Shown: piece by piece, positions 23,649 through 31,857 of the stretch | Layout of the letters: each line of letters starts with the position of its first letter | Numbering within the stretch: position 1 is the first letter of the stretch | Source of the DNA: an uncultured Sphingomonas sp. | Lineage (GTDB): Bacteria; Pseudomonadota; Alphaproteobacteria; Sphingomonadales; Sphingomonadaceae | Assembly: GCA_913777325.1 (NCBI GenBank) | Contig: CAJYSA010000115.1 | Span: forward strand, 1 to 40,929 | Reading direction: 5' to 3' | Length of the DNA stretch: 40,929 bases | Made by a program: the position numbers and the translations under genes | Notes under the pieces: model-generated | What the model was told of the DNA's origin: nothing | Database searches by the model: none | The model's input: only the letters and a program-made list of their open reading frames with translations

Positions 23649-24743
23649 ATGACGCGCCGCGCCGCCCTCGGCTCCGCCATCGCGCTGGGGGTCGCCTCGA
23701 CCGCAGGCGCGGCGCCGGCGTCACACCCCCGGCCGCTGGTGTTCGCGCACCGTGGCGCCTCCGCGCTGCGGCCCGAGCACACGCTTGGCGCCTACGCCAA
23801 GGCGATCGTCGACGGCGCCGACTTCATCGAGCCGGATCTGGTCCCGACGAAGGACGGCATGCTGGTGGCGCGGCACGAGAACAACATCGCCGAGACGACC
23901 GATGTCGCGAATCATCCCGAGTTCGCGGCGCGGCGCACGACGAAGACGATCGACGGCGAGACGCAGACCGGCTGGTTCACCGAGGATTTCACGCTCGCCG
24001 AATTGAAGACGCTGCGCGCCCGGGAACGGCTGGGCGCGATCCGCCCCGAAAGCCAGCGCTACGATGGCCAGTTCCAGATCGTGACGCTGGACGAGGTGAT
24101 CGACTTCGCCGCCGCCGAGGCCGCCGCACGCGGTCGGACGATCGGGATCGTCCCCGAACTGAAGCACTCCACCTATTTCGCGAGCATCGGTCTGCCGGTG
24201 GAGGATCGCTTCCTCGCGATCCTCGCCGCCCATGCCTATACGCGCACCGCCCCGGTACAGGTTCAGTCGTTCGAGGTCGCCAACCTGCGCTATCTGCGCG
24301 GCAAGCTGCCCAAGGGCGGCAACGTCCGGCTGGTGCAGTTGATCGGCGATCCCGCACAGCGGCCCGCCGATGTGATGAAGGACGGCGGCACGCTCGACTA
24401 TCGTGCGATGGTATCACCCGCCGGATTGCGCGAGATAGCGGCATACGCCGATATCGTCGCGCCCAACACACGGATGCTGATCCCGCTCGATGCGGATGGC
24501 CGGCTTGCCGCCCCCACGTCGCTGGTGGCGGACGCGCACGCGGCGGGGTTGCAGGTCTGCCCGTGGACCTTCCGGCCCGAGAACCGCTACCTGGCCGCCG
24601 ATTTCCGCGACGCCGCCGGTGCGGATGCGCGCAATCCCGCCGGATCTATCGCCGAGATGCGCCGCTATATCGCGCTCGGCGTCGACGCCTTCTTCACCGA
24701 CGACCCGGCGCTGGGACGCATCGCGGTGGACGGCGAGCGATAG
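23649..24743 (+). CDS. glpQ: Exported glycerophosphodiester phosphodiesterase
   Basis: This 364-residue enzyme cleaves glycerophosphodiesters (deacylated phospholipids) to glycerol 3-phosphate and an alcohol. A Tat-type signal (MTRRAALGSAIALGVAS, cleavage near residue 23) directs it to the periplasm. The GDPD catalytic motifs are present: FAHRGASALRPEHT near residue 33, then DFIEPDLVPTKDG and LVARHEN, which carry the general acid/base histidines and metal-ligand Glu and Asp. VPELKHS near residue 160 and VDAFFTDDP near the end also fit. The arrangement and length match the GlpQ group rather than UgpQ. I prefer the ATG at 23649 to a GTG one codon earlier. It is the last gene of the phoD-receptor operon. 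Confidence 0.93.
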   Translation: MTRRAALGSAIALGVASTAGAAPASHPRPLVFAHRGASALRPEHTLGAYAKAIVDGADFIEPDLVPTKDGMLVARHENNIAETTDVANHPEFAARRTTKTIDGETQTGWFTEDFTLAELKTLRARERLGAIRPESQRYDGQFQIVTLDEVIDFAAAEAAARGRTIGIVPELKHSTYFASIGLPVEDRFLAILAAHAYTRTAPVQVQSFEVANLRYLRGKLPKGGNVRLVQLIGDPAQRPADVMKDGGTLDYRAMVSPAGLREIAAYADIVAPNTRMLIPLDADGRLAAPTSLVADAHAAGLQVCPWTFRPENRYLAADFRDAAGADARNPAGSIAEMRRYIALGVDAFFTDDPALGRIAVDGER

Positions 24744-24746
24744 AGG

Positions 24747-24775
24747 TTGCGCCATCGCGCCTTGGGGCGTATACC
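24747..24775 (+). promoter_or_regulatory. Candidate sigma-70 promoter for the DUF6481 gene
   Basis: TTGCGC (24747-24752) and TATACC (24770-24775) are separated by exactly 17 bases and lie immediately after the glpQ-like stop codon. Transcription would start near 24782, giving a leader of about 107 bases that contains the hairpin at 24821-24844. Confidence 0.45.
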
Positions 24776-24820
24776 TGCCGGTCATCGGGTCGACCGTTCG
24801 GGCGACATCGACATTCTCGA

Positions 24821-24854
24821 CGGCCCCGCAGCGATGCGGGGCCGTTGTGCTTTT
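24821..24854 (+). terminator. Hairpin in the DUF6481 leader (terminator or attenuator)
   Basis: CGGCCCCGCA (24821-24830) pairs perfectly with TGCGGGGCCG (24835-24844) around a GCGA tetraloop, followed by TTGTGCTTTT. It can end transcription of the upstream phosphorus operon. Because a promoter candidate lies upstream of it and the DUF6481 start downstream, it could also act within that gene's leader. Confidence 0.65.
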
Positions 24855-24888
24855 CGCCGCAACTGGCGTCCAAGGAGAATATCGCAGC

Positions 24889-25251
24889 ATGGCAGGTTAC
24901 AAGGCTCCTGACTTCAACCAGCGCGCCGCCGCCGCCCGCGACGCCAAGGCGCGTGCCCTGGAAGCGTTGAAGAACAAGGCCGCCCCCGATCCTGCGGAGG
25001 TCGCCGCACGGCTGGCGGCACGCGAAGCCAAGGAAGCCGCCGAGGCCGAGAAGCGGGCGCAGCGCAAGGCCGCGATCGACGCCGAGAAGGCCGCCAAGGA
25101 AGAAGCGCGGGCCAAGGCCGCCGCCGAAGCCGCCGCGGCGGCCGAAGCCGCTGCCGCCGCCAAGCGTCCGCCCGTGCTGCCGACGGCGGCCGAGTTGAAG
25201 GCGGCGCGCGATGCCCGCTACGCCGCGCGCAAGGCCCGCCAGAAGAAGTGA
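24889..25251 (+). CDS. DUF6481 family protein
   Basis: This 120-residue protein matches the DUF6481 family of alphaproteobacterial proteins with unknown function. It starts MAGYKAPDFNQRAAAARDAK, the family's typical opening. It then consists almost entirely of charged Ala/Lys/Glu/Arg helix (about residues 30-95), predicted to be a long single helix or coiled coil, with a basic end (AARKARQKK). No signal peptide or membrane span is present, so it should be cytoplasmic; the basic helix might bind nucleic acid, which is a guess. AAGGAG lies 11 bases before the ATG. The stop overlaps the GTG start of the next gene (GTGA), so the two are probably translated together. Confidence 0.85.
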   Translation: MAGYKAPDFNQRAAAARDAKARALEALKNKAAPDPAEVAARLAAREAKEAAEAEKRAQRKAAIDAEKAAKEEARAKAAAEAAAAAEAAAAAKRPPVLPTAAELKAARDARYAARKARQKK

Positions 25252-25919
25252 TTCGTCCCGAACTGGTCGGCGTCGCGGAGGTGCCGGACGGCCCGCCGCT
25301 GCGGCTGTTCCGGCGCGGCGACGACTTCATGATCGTGCTCGACCGCAACGAGCTGATGAGCACGCGGATGAGCGGCTCCGAGGTGGCGCTGGGCACGATG
25401 AGCTGCGATCGGATCGCGGATCGCCCCGCCCCGCATCTGCTGATCGGCGGCTATGGCATGGGATTCACCCTGCGTGCGGTCCTCGCCAGGCTCGGCGCCG
25501 AGGCGCGGGTCACCGTCGCCGAGCTGGTGCCGGGAATCATCGAATGGGCACGCGGGCCGATGGCGGCGCTGGCCGACAATTGCCTGGACGATCCACGCGT
25601 CACGCTGGAGATCGGCGATGTCGGCGCGACGATCCGCGCCGGCGTCGGGCGGTATGACGCCATCCTGCTCGACGTCGACAACGGCCCTGACGGATTGACC
25701 CGTCCCGCCAACGACGGCCTCTACGGCCCGCGCGGGCTCGCCGCCGCGCGCGCCGCGCTGCGCCCGGGCGGCGTGCTCGCGGTATGGTCCGCCGCTCCCG
25801 ATCCTCGGTTCGCGCGACGGCTCGCCGACAGCGGCTTCACCGTCGATGAGCAAAAGGTGCGCGCACGTGCGAACGGCAAGGGGGCCACGCACGTTATCTG
25901 GTTCGCAACGCGGCGCTAA
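25248..25919 (+). CDS. Spermidine synthase-like protein
   Basis: This 223-residue protein has a spermidine-synthase/methyltransferase-like Rossmann domain. The nucleotide-binding motif is LLIGGYGMGFTLRA (about residues 64-77), where true spermidine synthases usually have GGGDG. The acidic end of the next strand is in TVAELVPGIIEW, and the putative catalytic aspartate region is ILLDVDNGPDGL. The GTG start at 25248 overlaps the DUF6481 stop by four bases, and no better start exists. It lacks the N-terminal beta-hairpin domain seen in polyamine-forming enzymes, so the natural substrate may not be putrescine. Members of this short group are often annotated only as spermidine-synthase-like; I make no stronger claim. 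Confidence 0.82.
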   Translation: MIRPELVGVAEVPDGPPLRLFRRGDDFMIVLDRNELMSTRMSGSEVALGTMSCDRIADRPAPHLLIGGYGMGFTLRAVLARLGAEARVTVAELVPGIIEWARGPMAALADNCLDDPRVTLEIGDVGATIRAGVGRYDAILLDVDNGPDGLTRPANDGLYGPRGLAAARAALRPGGVLAVWSAAPDPRFARRLADSGFTVDEQKVRARANGKGATHVIWFATRR

Positions 25920-25951
25920 ACGGCTGGCATCCGCGCGCGGCGCGGTGATAG

Positions 25952-26899
25952 ATGCCGGCCATGGGTCACGGGCATCACCATCACGATCATGGCCACGATC
26001 ACGGCCACTCCCATGCACATGCGACCCCGCCGGAGCGATGGGATCATGTGTTCGCGATCGGGATCGCGCTCAACCTGGCCTATCTCGTCGCGGAGGGGAT
26101 CGCCGGATTCCTGTTCGACTCGGTCGCGCTGCTGGCCGATGCCGGGCACAATCTGTCGGACGTGCTGGGCCTCGCCGTCGCATGGGGCGGTGCGGCGCTG
26201 GCGCGCGCCGCCCCGTCAAAGCGCTTCACCTATGGGCTGAAAGGGTCGACGATCCTCGCCGCGCTGGCCAATGCGCTGCTGCTGCTGGTGGCGATCGGCG
26301 CGATCGCGCTGGAGGCGGTGCAGCGGTTCGGCAGCGCCCCGGCAGTGCCCGGACTGACCGTATCGGCGATCGCCGCGATCGGCATCGTCGTCAACGCGCT
26401 GACGGCGTGGCTGTTCGCCCGGGGTCGCCAGGGCGACGTCAACGTGCGCGGCGCCTATCTCCACATGCTCGCCGACGCGTTGGTATCCGCCGGCGTCGTG
26501 GTGGCCGGCGTCGTCATCTGGATGACCGGGGCGGCCTGGATCGATCCGCTGGTCAGCCTGATCATCGCCGTGGTGATCTTCTGGCAGACCTGGGGGCTGT
26601 TGCGCGAGACGGTCGAGATGTCGCTGGCTGCGGTGCCGCGCGGCATCGACTATGACCAGGTAAAGGCCGCGCTTGCCGCGCTCCCGGGGGTGGAGGCGGT
26701 CCACGATCTGCACATCTGGCCGATGTCGACGACCGAGCCGAGCCTGACCGCGCACCTGCGGATGCCCGGCGGCCATCCGGGCGATGCGTTTCTGGCGACG
26801 GTGGCGGACATGCTCCACCACCAATTCCGTATCGGCCATACGACGGTGCAGGTTGAGACCGGCACCGCCTGCGCCTTGGCCGACGACACCCGGGTGTAG
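25952..26899 (+). CDS. Cation diffusion facilitator metal exporter (CzcD/ZitB-like)
   Basis: This 315-residue inner-membrane antiporter exports divalent metals, most often zinc, from the cytoplasm in exchange for protons. A histidine-rich cytoplasmic tail (GHGHHHHDHGHDHGHSHAHA, about residues 5-24) probably buffers metal. Six membrane spans follow. Two carry the metal-site motif: LLADAGHNLSD in span 2 and LHMLADALVSAG in span 5. A C-terminal cytoplasmic ferredoxin-like domain (about 215-300, with VHDLHIWPMS) completes the family architecture. An ATG three codons later (MGHGHH) could be the true start. The stop directly abuts the stop of the convergent peptidase gene. Metal specificity inferred from the HxxxD pattern. 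Confidence 0.94.
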   Translation: MPAMGHGHHHHDHGHDHGHSHAHATPPERWDHVFAIGIALNLAYLVAEGIAGFLFDSVALLADAGHNLSDVLGLAVAWGGAALARAAPSKRFTYGLKGSTILAALANALLLLVAIGAIALEAVQRFGSAPAVPGLTVSAIAAIGIVVNALTAWLFARGRQGDVNVRGAYLHMLADALVSAGVVVAGVVIWMTGAAWIDPLVSLIIAVVIFWQTWGLLRETVEMSLAAVPRGIDYDQVKAALAALPGVEAVHDLHIWPMSTTEPSLTAHLRMPGGHPGDAFLATVADMLHHQFRIGHTTVQVETGTACALADDTRV

Positions 26900-28984
26900 T
26901 TACTTCCCCATCAACTCGCGGCGCAGGAACGCGTCGAGCAATGCGGCGCGACGTGCATCCTCGGCATGATCCGCGCCGACCGAATGGCCGCCTTCCAGAT
27001 ACTCGTGGAAGTACACGCGATTGCCGTTCTGCTTCAGCAATGCCGCCAGCTTGCGCGCATGCCCCGGATGGACGCGATCGTCCTTGGTGGAGAGGTAGAA
27101 GAACACCGGCGGATAGCGGACCCCGGCCTTCACGTTCTGATAGGGGGAATAGCGGCGGATGAACGCCCAATCGGCGGGCTTGTCGGGATCGCCATATTCG
27201 TCGATCCACGATGCACCGGCGGACAGGTGCGAATAACGCTGCATGTCCTCCAGCGGCGATCCGGCGATCACCGCGCCGTACAGATCGGGGCGCTGCTGCA
27301 TCGCGACGCCGACCAGCAACCCGCCGTTCGAACGGCCCGAGATGCCGATCTTCCCCTTGGTCGACACGCCGGTGCGGACCAGATCGTCGCCGACCGCGTG
27401 GAGATCGTCGAACACGTTCTGGCGCTTCTCACGCAGCCCCGCCTGATGCCACTTGGGGCCATATTCGCCGCCGCCGCGCAGGTTGGCGAGGACATACGCC
27501 CCACCCTGCTCCACCCAGAACAACGCCAGCGGGCCGGCGCGATACGGCTGGCCGGTCAGGTAGGTGGGCGTCTGCGCGTTGCGGAACCCGCCATAAGCGT
27601 GAATCAGCGCCGGGGCCGGCGCCGTCGCGCCCTTTTTCGTGACCAGGAAATACGGCACGCGCGTCCCGTCGCGCGAGGTCGCGAACCGCTGCACCACCTG
27701 ATATTTCGCGGCATCGAAGCGCGCCGGGAGCGATTGTACCGCGCGCGGCGCGGCACCATCGCGCACCGCATAGAGCATCGGCGGGGTCAGCATCCCCTCG
27801 ACCGTCACGAACGCCTCGTCGCGCTTGCCGGCGGTCGCGCCAAGATGGACCGTGCTGTTGCCGGGCAGTGCCACCGGCGCCTGGGTCCAGCGCCCGTCCG
27901 GCTGCCGCCGCAACGCGAGCAACCGCCCCGATACGTCGTCGAGCAGCTTGACCCACAGCACATTGTCGCTGGCCGACACTTCCTCGATCGCCTGCCGCTC
28001 GCCCGGCGCCATCACCAGTTCCCCCTTCGGACGACGCCCGGCAACGATCTCCGGCAGCGACCAGGCGACCAGCGCGCCGGCGGGGAAGCCGTCCGCCGCG
28101 ACGTTCAGCTTCGCTACCGCGCGTCCACCGATCACGTCGACGACGTCGGCGCCCTTGGGCAGGCCGAGCGGCACGAAGCGGCCGTCCGGCGCCTGCACCA
28201 GCAACTCGCGCTCGAAGAAGGTGTGTCCGACGCTGACCATCGGCCAGCGGCGCTCGGCATCGACGTACGACGCCGCGCTGACCTCCACCGCCGAGGCGGG
28301 CGATTCGTGGACGGTGACGGCGGCGGACAGCGGAGTGCCACGCTTCCACACCTTGGCGATGCGCGGATAGCCCGATGCGGTCAGCGACCCTGCGCCCCAG
28401 TCGGTGGTGACCAGCAACGTGTCACGATCGATCCACGCCACGTCGTTCTTCGCCTCCGGCAGCACGAAGCCGCCATCGACGAAGCGCCCGGTCGTCAGAT
28501 CGAATTCGCGCACCACCTGCGCATCGGTACCGCCGGGGCTGAGCCGGACGAGGCAGCGCGCATAATCGGGTTCGAGGCAGCTGGCGCCGTGCCAGACCCA
28601 GCTTTTGCCCTCCGCCTTGCCCAGCGCGTCGACGTCGATCAGCGTGCGCCACTGGGGCTTGCCGGCCCGATAGTCGTCGAGCGCGGCGATCCGCCACACC
28701 CCGCGCGGGTTCTTCGCATCGCGCCACAGGTTCGTCACCCGGTCGCCCAGCACCGCGTCGGCATCGGCGATCTGCGCCTCGTCGTCTAGGATCGCCTTCG
28801 CCCGCGCGCGGTCCTGTTCGTAGCGCGGGTCTTTCGTCAGCAGCGCCTCGGTCTCGGCGTTCCATGCCTTCACCTGCCCCAGCGCGCGCGGCCCTTCGAT
28901 CTCTTCCAGCCACCGATACGGATCGGCGACCGGGGCGGCGGCGAGGACGACGGGGGCGAGCGCGAGCGGGATCAGGCGTTTCAT
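26900..28984 (-). CDS. Prolyl oligopeptidase family serine peptidase (S9A)
   Basis: This 694-residue peptidase cuts after proline in short peptides. A signal peptide (MKRLIPLALAPVVLAAAPVA) implies a periplasmic site. DPYRWLEEIEGPRALGQVKAWN marks the beta-propeller lid start. The alpha/beta hydrolase domain at the C-terminus holds the catalytic serine in GISGRSNGGLLVG, the aspartate in STKDDRVHPGHA and the histidine in YLEGGHSVGADHA. I chose the ATG at 28984; the frame continues upstream only into a dispersed repeat. Its length matches the family. The gene converges directly on the CDF gene and has no shared operon on its 5' side. Confidence 0.93.
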   Translation of the reverse strand: MKRLIPLALAPVVLAAAPVADPYRWLEEIEGPRALGQVKAWNAETEALLTKDPRYEQDRARAKAILDDEAQIADADAVLGDRVTNLWRDAKNPRGVWRIAALDDYRAGKPQWRTLIDVDALGKAEGKSWVWHGASCLEPDYARCLVRLSPGGTDAQVVREFDLTTGRFVDGGFVLPEAKNDVAWIDRDTLLVTTDWGAGSLTASGYPRIAKVWKRGTPLSAAVTVHESPASAVEVSAASYVDAERRWPMVSVGHTFFERELLVQAPDGRFVPLGLPKGADVVDVIGGRAVAKLNVAADGFPAGALVAWSLPEIVAGRRPKGELVMAPGERQAIEEVSASDNVLWVKLLDDVSGRLLALRRQPDGRWTQAPVALPGNSTVHLGATAGKRDEAFVTVEGMLTPPMLYAVRDGAAPRAVQSLPARFDAAKYQVVQRFATSRDGTRVPYFLVTKKGATAPAPALIHAYGGFRNAQTPTYLTGQPYRAGPLALFWVEQGGAYVLANLRGGGEYGPKWHQAGLREKRQNVFDDLHAVGDDLVRTGVSTKGKIGISGRSNGGLLVGVAMQQRPDLYGAVIAGSPLEDMQRYSHLSAGASWIDEYGDPDKPADWAFIRRYSPYQNVKAGVRYPPVFFYLSTKDDRVHPGHARKLAALLKQNGNRVYFHEYLEGGHSVGADHAEDARRAALLDAFLRRELMGK

Positions 28985-29054
28985 CACCGTCCTGCGTAGC
29001 GGGGTGTGGACGCGATAGGAAGCGGCGGCGAGATGCAAGGCAAAAAGCCCGCTC

Positions 29055-29129
29055 GTCATTGCGAGCGCAGCGAAGCAATCCACGGCGTCCTGATCCGGCG
29101 CTGGATTGCTTCGCTGCGCTCGCAATGAC
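29055..29129. repeat. Dispersed palindromic repeat, copy 1
   Basis: The arms at 29055-29082 and 29102-29129 are perfect 28-base reverse complements (beginning GTCATTGCGAGCGCAGCGAA) around a 19-base loop. The same arm sequence recurs at 39107-39181. Intergenic palindromes of this kind are found in many bacteria and give false ORFs containing the phrase DCFAALAMT. Such short units lack any gene and are usually spread by a transposase elsewhere in the genome. Confidence 0.9.
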
Positions 29130-29183
29130 GAAGGAACATCGACGAGAGACGATAAGGCAACGTCTTCGACGGCAACGTCCGCG

Positions 29184-30182
29184 TCAGTCGCCCGTCACCT
29201 TTGCCGGGCCGAGGTCACCCTGCCCCACCGTGGTGCTGGCCATCGCGAGCATCGCGTCGAGGCTCTTCTTGGCCTGCATGCGCAATCCCTCGTCCATCTC
29301 GATCCGCGGCGTCAGGTCGCGCAGCGCGACGTAGAGCTTCTCCATCGTGTTGAGCGCCATGTACGGGCAGATGTTGCAGTTGCAGTTCCCGTCCGCCCCC
29401 GGCGCGCCGATGAAGGTCTTGCCCGGCAGCGCCTTTTGCATCTGGTGGATGATGTGCGGCTCCGTCGCGACGATCAGCGTGTCGCCCGGCATCGCGATCG
29501 CGAAATCGAGGATGCCGCGCGTCGAGCCGACGTAATCGGCATGGTCGAGGATCACTGCCGGGCATTCCGGGTGCGCGGCAATCGGCGCGTCCGGGTGCTC
29601 CGCGCGCAGCTTGAGCAATTCGGTCTCGCTGAACGCCTCGTGCACGATGCACACGCCTGGCCACAGGATCAGGTCGCGCCCGGTCTTGCGCGCCAGCCAG
29701 CCACCGAGGTTGCGGTCGGGGCCGAAGATGATCTTCTGTTCGGGCGGGATCTTCGACAGGATCGTCTCCGCCGACGATGAGGTGACGATGACGTCGCTGA
29801 GCGCCTTCACCGCCGCCGAGCAGTTGATGTAGGTGAGCGCGATCGCATCGGGATGCTGCGCGCGGAACGCGGCGAACTGCTCGGGCGGGCAGCTATCCTC
29901 CAGGCTGCACCCGGCGTCCATGTCAGGCAGGATCACGGTCTTCTGTGGGGAGAGGATCTTCGCCGTCTCGGCCATGAACCGGACGCCGCAGAACGCGATG
30001 ACGTCCGCATCGGTCGCCTGTGCCTTGCGGCTGAGGTCCAGGCTGTCGCCGACGAAATCGGCCAGATCCTGGATCTCGGGCTTCTGGTAATAATGCGCGA
30101 GGATCACGGCGTTGCGCTCCTTGCGGAGGCGGTCGATCTCGGCGCGCAGGTCGAGGCCCGTCAGGTTCGTCGGCTGTTCCAT
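29184..30182 (-). CDS. nadA: Quinolinate synthase NadA
   Basis: This 332-residue [4Fe-4S] enzyme condenses iminoaspartate with dihydroxyacetone phosphate to form quinolinate, the first pyridine intermediate of NAD synthesis. The family opening (RKERNAVILAHYYQKPEIQD) and the substrate motif VGDSLDLSRKAQ are present. The three cluster cysteines map to YINCSAAVKA, AHPECPAV and CNICPYMALN. The true start is the ATG at 30182 (MEQPTNLTG); the longer frame upstream belongs to the neighbouring gene's shadow. No nadB or nadC partner is in the window. A hairpin-prone GCGCAG stretch precedes the start but no clear ribosome binding site is visible. Confidence 0.96.
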   Translation of the reverse strand: MEQPTNLTGLDLRAEIDRLRKERNAVILAHYYQKPEIQDLADFVGDSLDLSRKAQATDADVIAFCGVRFMAETAKILSPQKTVILPDMDAGCSLEDSCPPEQFAAFRAQHPDAIALTYINCSAAVKALSDVIVTSSSAETILSKIPPEQKIIFGPDRNLGGWLARKTGRDLILWPGVCIVHEAFSETELLKLRAEHPDAPIAAHPECPAVILDHADYVGSTRGILDFAIAMPGDTLIVATEPHIIHQMQKALPGKTFIGAPGADGNCNCNICPYMALNTMEKLYVALRDLTPRIEMDEGLRMQAKKSLDAMLAMASTTVGQGDLGPAKVTGD

Positions 30183-30237
30183 GTCGGCGCAGATGGCCCC
30201 TGCGCGGGGCGGGATCAAGCGAATCAGTGCGCGCCGG

Positions 30238-30945
30238 TCATCGCGCGTTGCCGAGCACCTCGTCCAGCGAGCGGGTGAGATCCCACTGATCACGATTGTC
30301 GGGCCGCGCCTCGCCCGCGAAGCGCACCTCGACGTTGACCGGCAGGTCGGCCGCCTCCAGCGTCCCCTCGAACAGCCTTTCGAGCGCGACCCGCGCATTG
30401 TCGCGTGCCTTGCGCATATTCTCCGGCTCGCGCGCCTTGGCCGCCACGACATCGGTCGCCTTGGCGGACACTTTCTTCTGCAGCTCGGCCATGGCGCCGC
30501 GCGGCGGCAGAACGCCGGTGGTGGTGTCGATGCTGACGCGGCTTTCATCGATGTTGGGCGCACCCACGATCACGTCGGGCACCTCCACCAGCAGCGTGCG
30601 ATGCGGTTCGTCGTAGCGGAAGTCGCGCGGGCGGAGGCTGCCCAGCGGCACGAAATAATCGACGTCGTACGGCGCCTTGATCAGGCGGACATACTTCAGC
30701 CAGCCCCACATCCGCGTCGCGGTGGCGGTCGACTGGACGGTGCCCGACAGATGACTGACGCGCAGTTCGTTGCTGCCGTACAGCCTGCCCGCGACGACGC
30801 GCGCGACGGCGACGCCGTTCGCGTCGGTGGTTATCGTATATTTCTCGGTGAAGTACCGATAACCGACGAACGTCGCGACGAGGATCGCGGTGGCGATCGC
30901 CAGCGACACCAGCAGCCGGCCCAGCCCGGTCAGATGCTCCGCCAT
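30238..30945 (-). CDS. DUF4230 domain-containing membrane-anchored protein
   Basis: This 235-residue protein belongs to DUF4230, a family of unknown function. One N-terminal membrane span (about residues 12-30, LVSLAIATAILVATFVGY) anchors an extracytoplasmic domain. The domain contains the family's alternating strands, with FVPLGSLRPRDFRYDEPHRTLLVEVPDVIVG in the middle, and a helical end (about 150-200, KKVSAKATDVVAAKAREPEN). Its start codon lies inside the end of the upstream MBL-fold gene (overlap 16 bases), so translation is probably coupled. nadA follows 55 bases downstream. Confidence 0.8.
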   Translation of the reverse strand: MAEHLTGLGRLLVSLAIATAILVATFVGYRYFTEKYTITTDANGVAVARVVAGRLYGSNELRVSHLSGTVQSTATATRMWGWLKYVRLIKAPYDVDYFVPLGSLRPRDFRYDEPHRTLLVEVPDVIVGAPNIDESRVSIDTTTGVLPPRGAMAELQKKVSAKATDVVAAKAREPENMRKARDNARVALERLFEGTLEAADLPVNVEVRFAGEARPDNRDQWDLTRSLDEVLGNAR

Positions 30946-31787
30946 GCCTCCCCCTCCTTCGTCACCAGCCCGCGGCGCTCGAGATCGATCAGATGCGCCA
31001 GCACCGATCGGGAGGCGGCCCCCGCCAGCCGCGGATCGATGCCGACGTACATGTGCTCCACCATCGCCGTCACCGGGTGCGCGCCCTGCGCCAGCAGACG
31101 AAGGATCTGCCCCTCGCGCTGCTTGCGATGCCCCAGCATCCCGCGCACCAGCCGCTGCGGGCGGTCCACCGCCTCGCCGTGCCCAGGATAATAGATGCGG
31201 TCGTCGCGCCCCAGCAGCTTTTCGAGGCTGGCCATGTAATCGCCCATGTCGCCATCCGGCGGCGAGACGACGCTGGTCGCCCAGCCCATGACGTGATCGC
31301 CCGAAAACAACGCCTTCGTCTCCGGCAGCGCGAAGGCGAGGTGGTTGGCGGTATGCCCAGGCGTGGCGATCGCACGCAGCGTCCAGCCGTCGCCCGACAC
31401 CTGATCCCCCTCCTCCAGCACGCGATCGGGCGCATACTCCTTGTCGAACGCGGCGTCCGCCTGCTCGCCCGCGTCGCGCACGACGATCGGCGCACAGCCC
31501 ATGATCGGCGCGCCGGTTTCCTGCGCCAGCCGGCGCCCGGCGGGGGAATGATCACGATGATGATGGGTGACGAGGATCGCGCGCACCGGCCGTCCGGCGA
31601 CGGCGTCGAGCAGCGCGCGATGGTGCGCCGCATCCGCAGGGCCGGGATCGATGATCGCCACGTCGGCGATGCCGACCAGATGCGTCTGCGTGCCGGTATA
31701 GGTATAGGCCGAGGCATTGGGGGCGAGGACGCGGGTCACCAGCGGTTCCAGCGCCACGGCCACGCCGGTGGGGAGGTCGTCTGCCAT
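30930..31787 (-). CDS. MBL-fold metallo-hydrolase
   Basis: This 285-residue protein has the metallo-beta-lactamase fold with a dinuclear metal site. The ligand motif THHHRDHSPAG near residue 75 is the standard HxHxDH. TPGHTANH near 145 and the aspartate in FSGDHVMGW near 163 supply further ligands, and PGHGEAV completes the set. The C-terminal part (about 210-285, REGQILRLLAQGAHPVTAM) matches the winged-helix extension of LACTB2-like enzymes, some of which act on RNA or thioesters. It is therefore not likely to be a beta-lactamase, despite the nearby bla locus. It overlaps the DUF4230 gene by 16 bases. Confidence 0.9.
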   Translation of the reverse strand: MADDLPTGVAVALEPLVTRVLAPNASAYTYTGTQTHLVGIADVAIIDPGPADAAHHRALLDAVAGRPVRAILVTHHHRDHSPAGRRLAQETGAPIMGCAPIVVRDAGEQADAAFDKEYAPDRVLEEGDQVSGDGWTLRAIATPGHTANHLAFALPETKALFSGDHVMGWATSVVSPPDGDMGDYMASLEKLLGRDDRIYYPGHGEAVDRPQRLVRGMLGHRKQREGQILRLLAQGAHPVTAMVEHMYVGIDPRLAGAASRSVLAHLIDLERRGLVTKEGEAWRSI

Positions 31788-31857
31788 CTGCGCCCCACAT
31801 GGCGGCGGCGCCCGGCGGGTGCAAGTCCCGCCGCGCGCCGCTCAAGCCGTGCGCGCG

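Noticed and set aside
18790-23724. A 1644-codon open frame on the minus strand across both receptor genes
   Set aside because: It is the antisense of two genes whose codons end mostly in G or C, which removes stops from one opposing frame. Its translation is Arg/Gly/Ala-rich without any domain, while the plus-strand frames have complete receptor domains.
30183-30563. Upstream extension of nadA
   Set aside because: It would overlap the DUF4230 gene in another frame and adds an N-terminus absent from NadA proteins.
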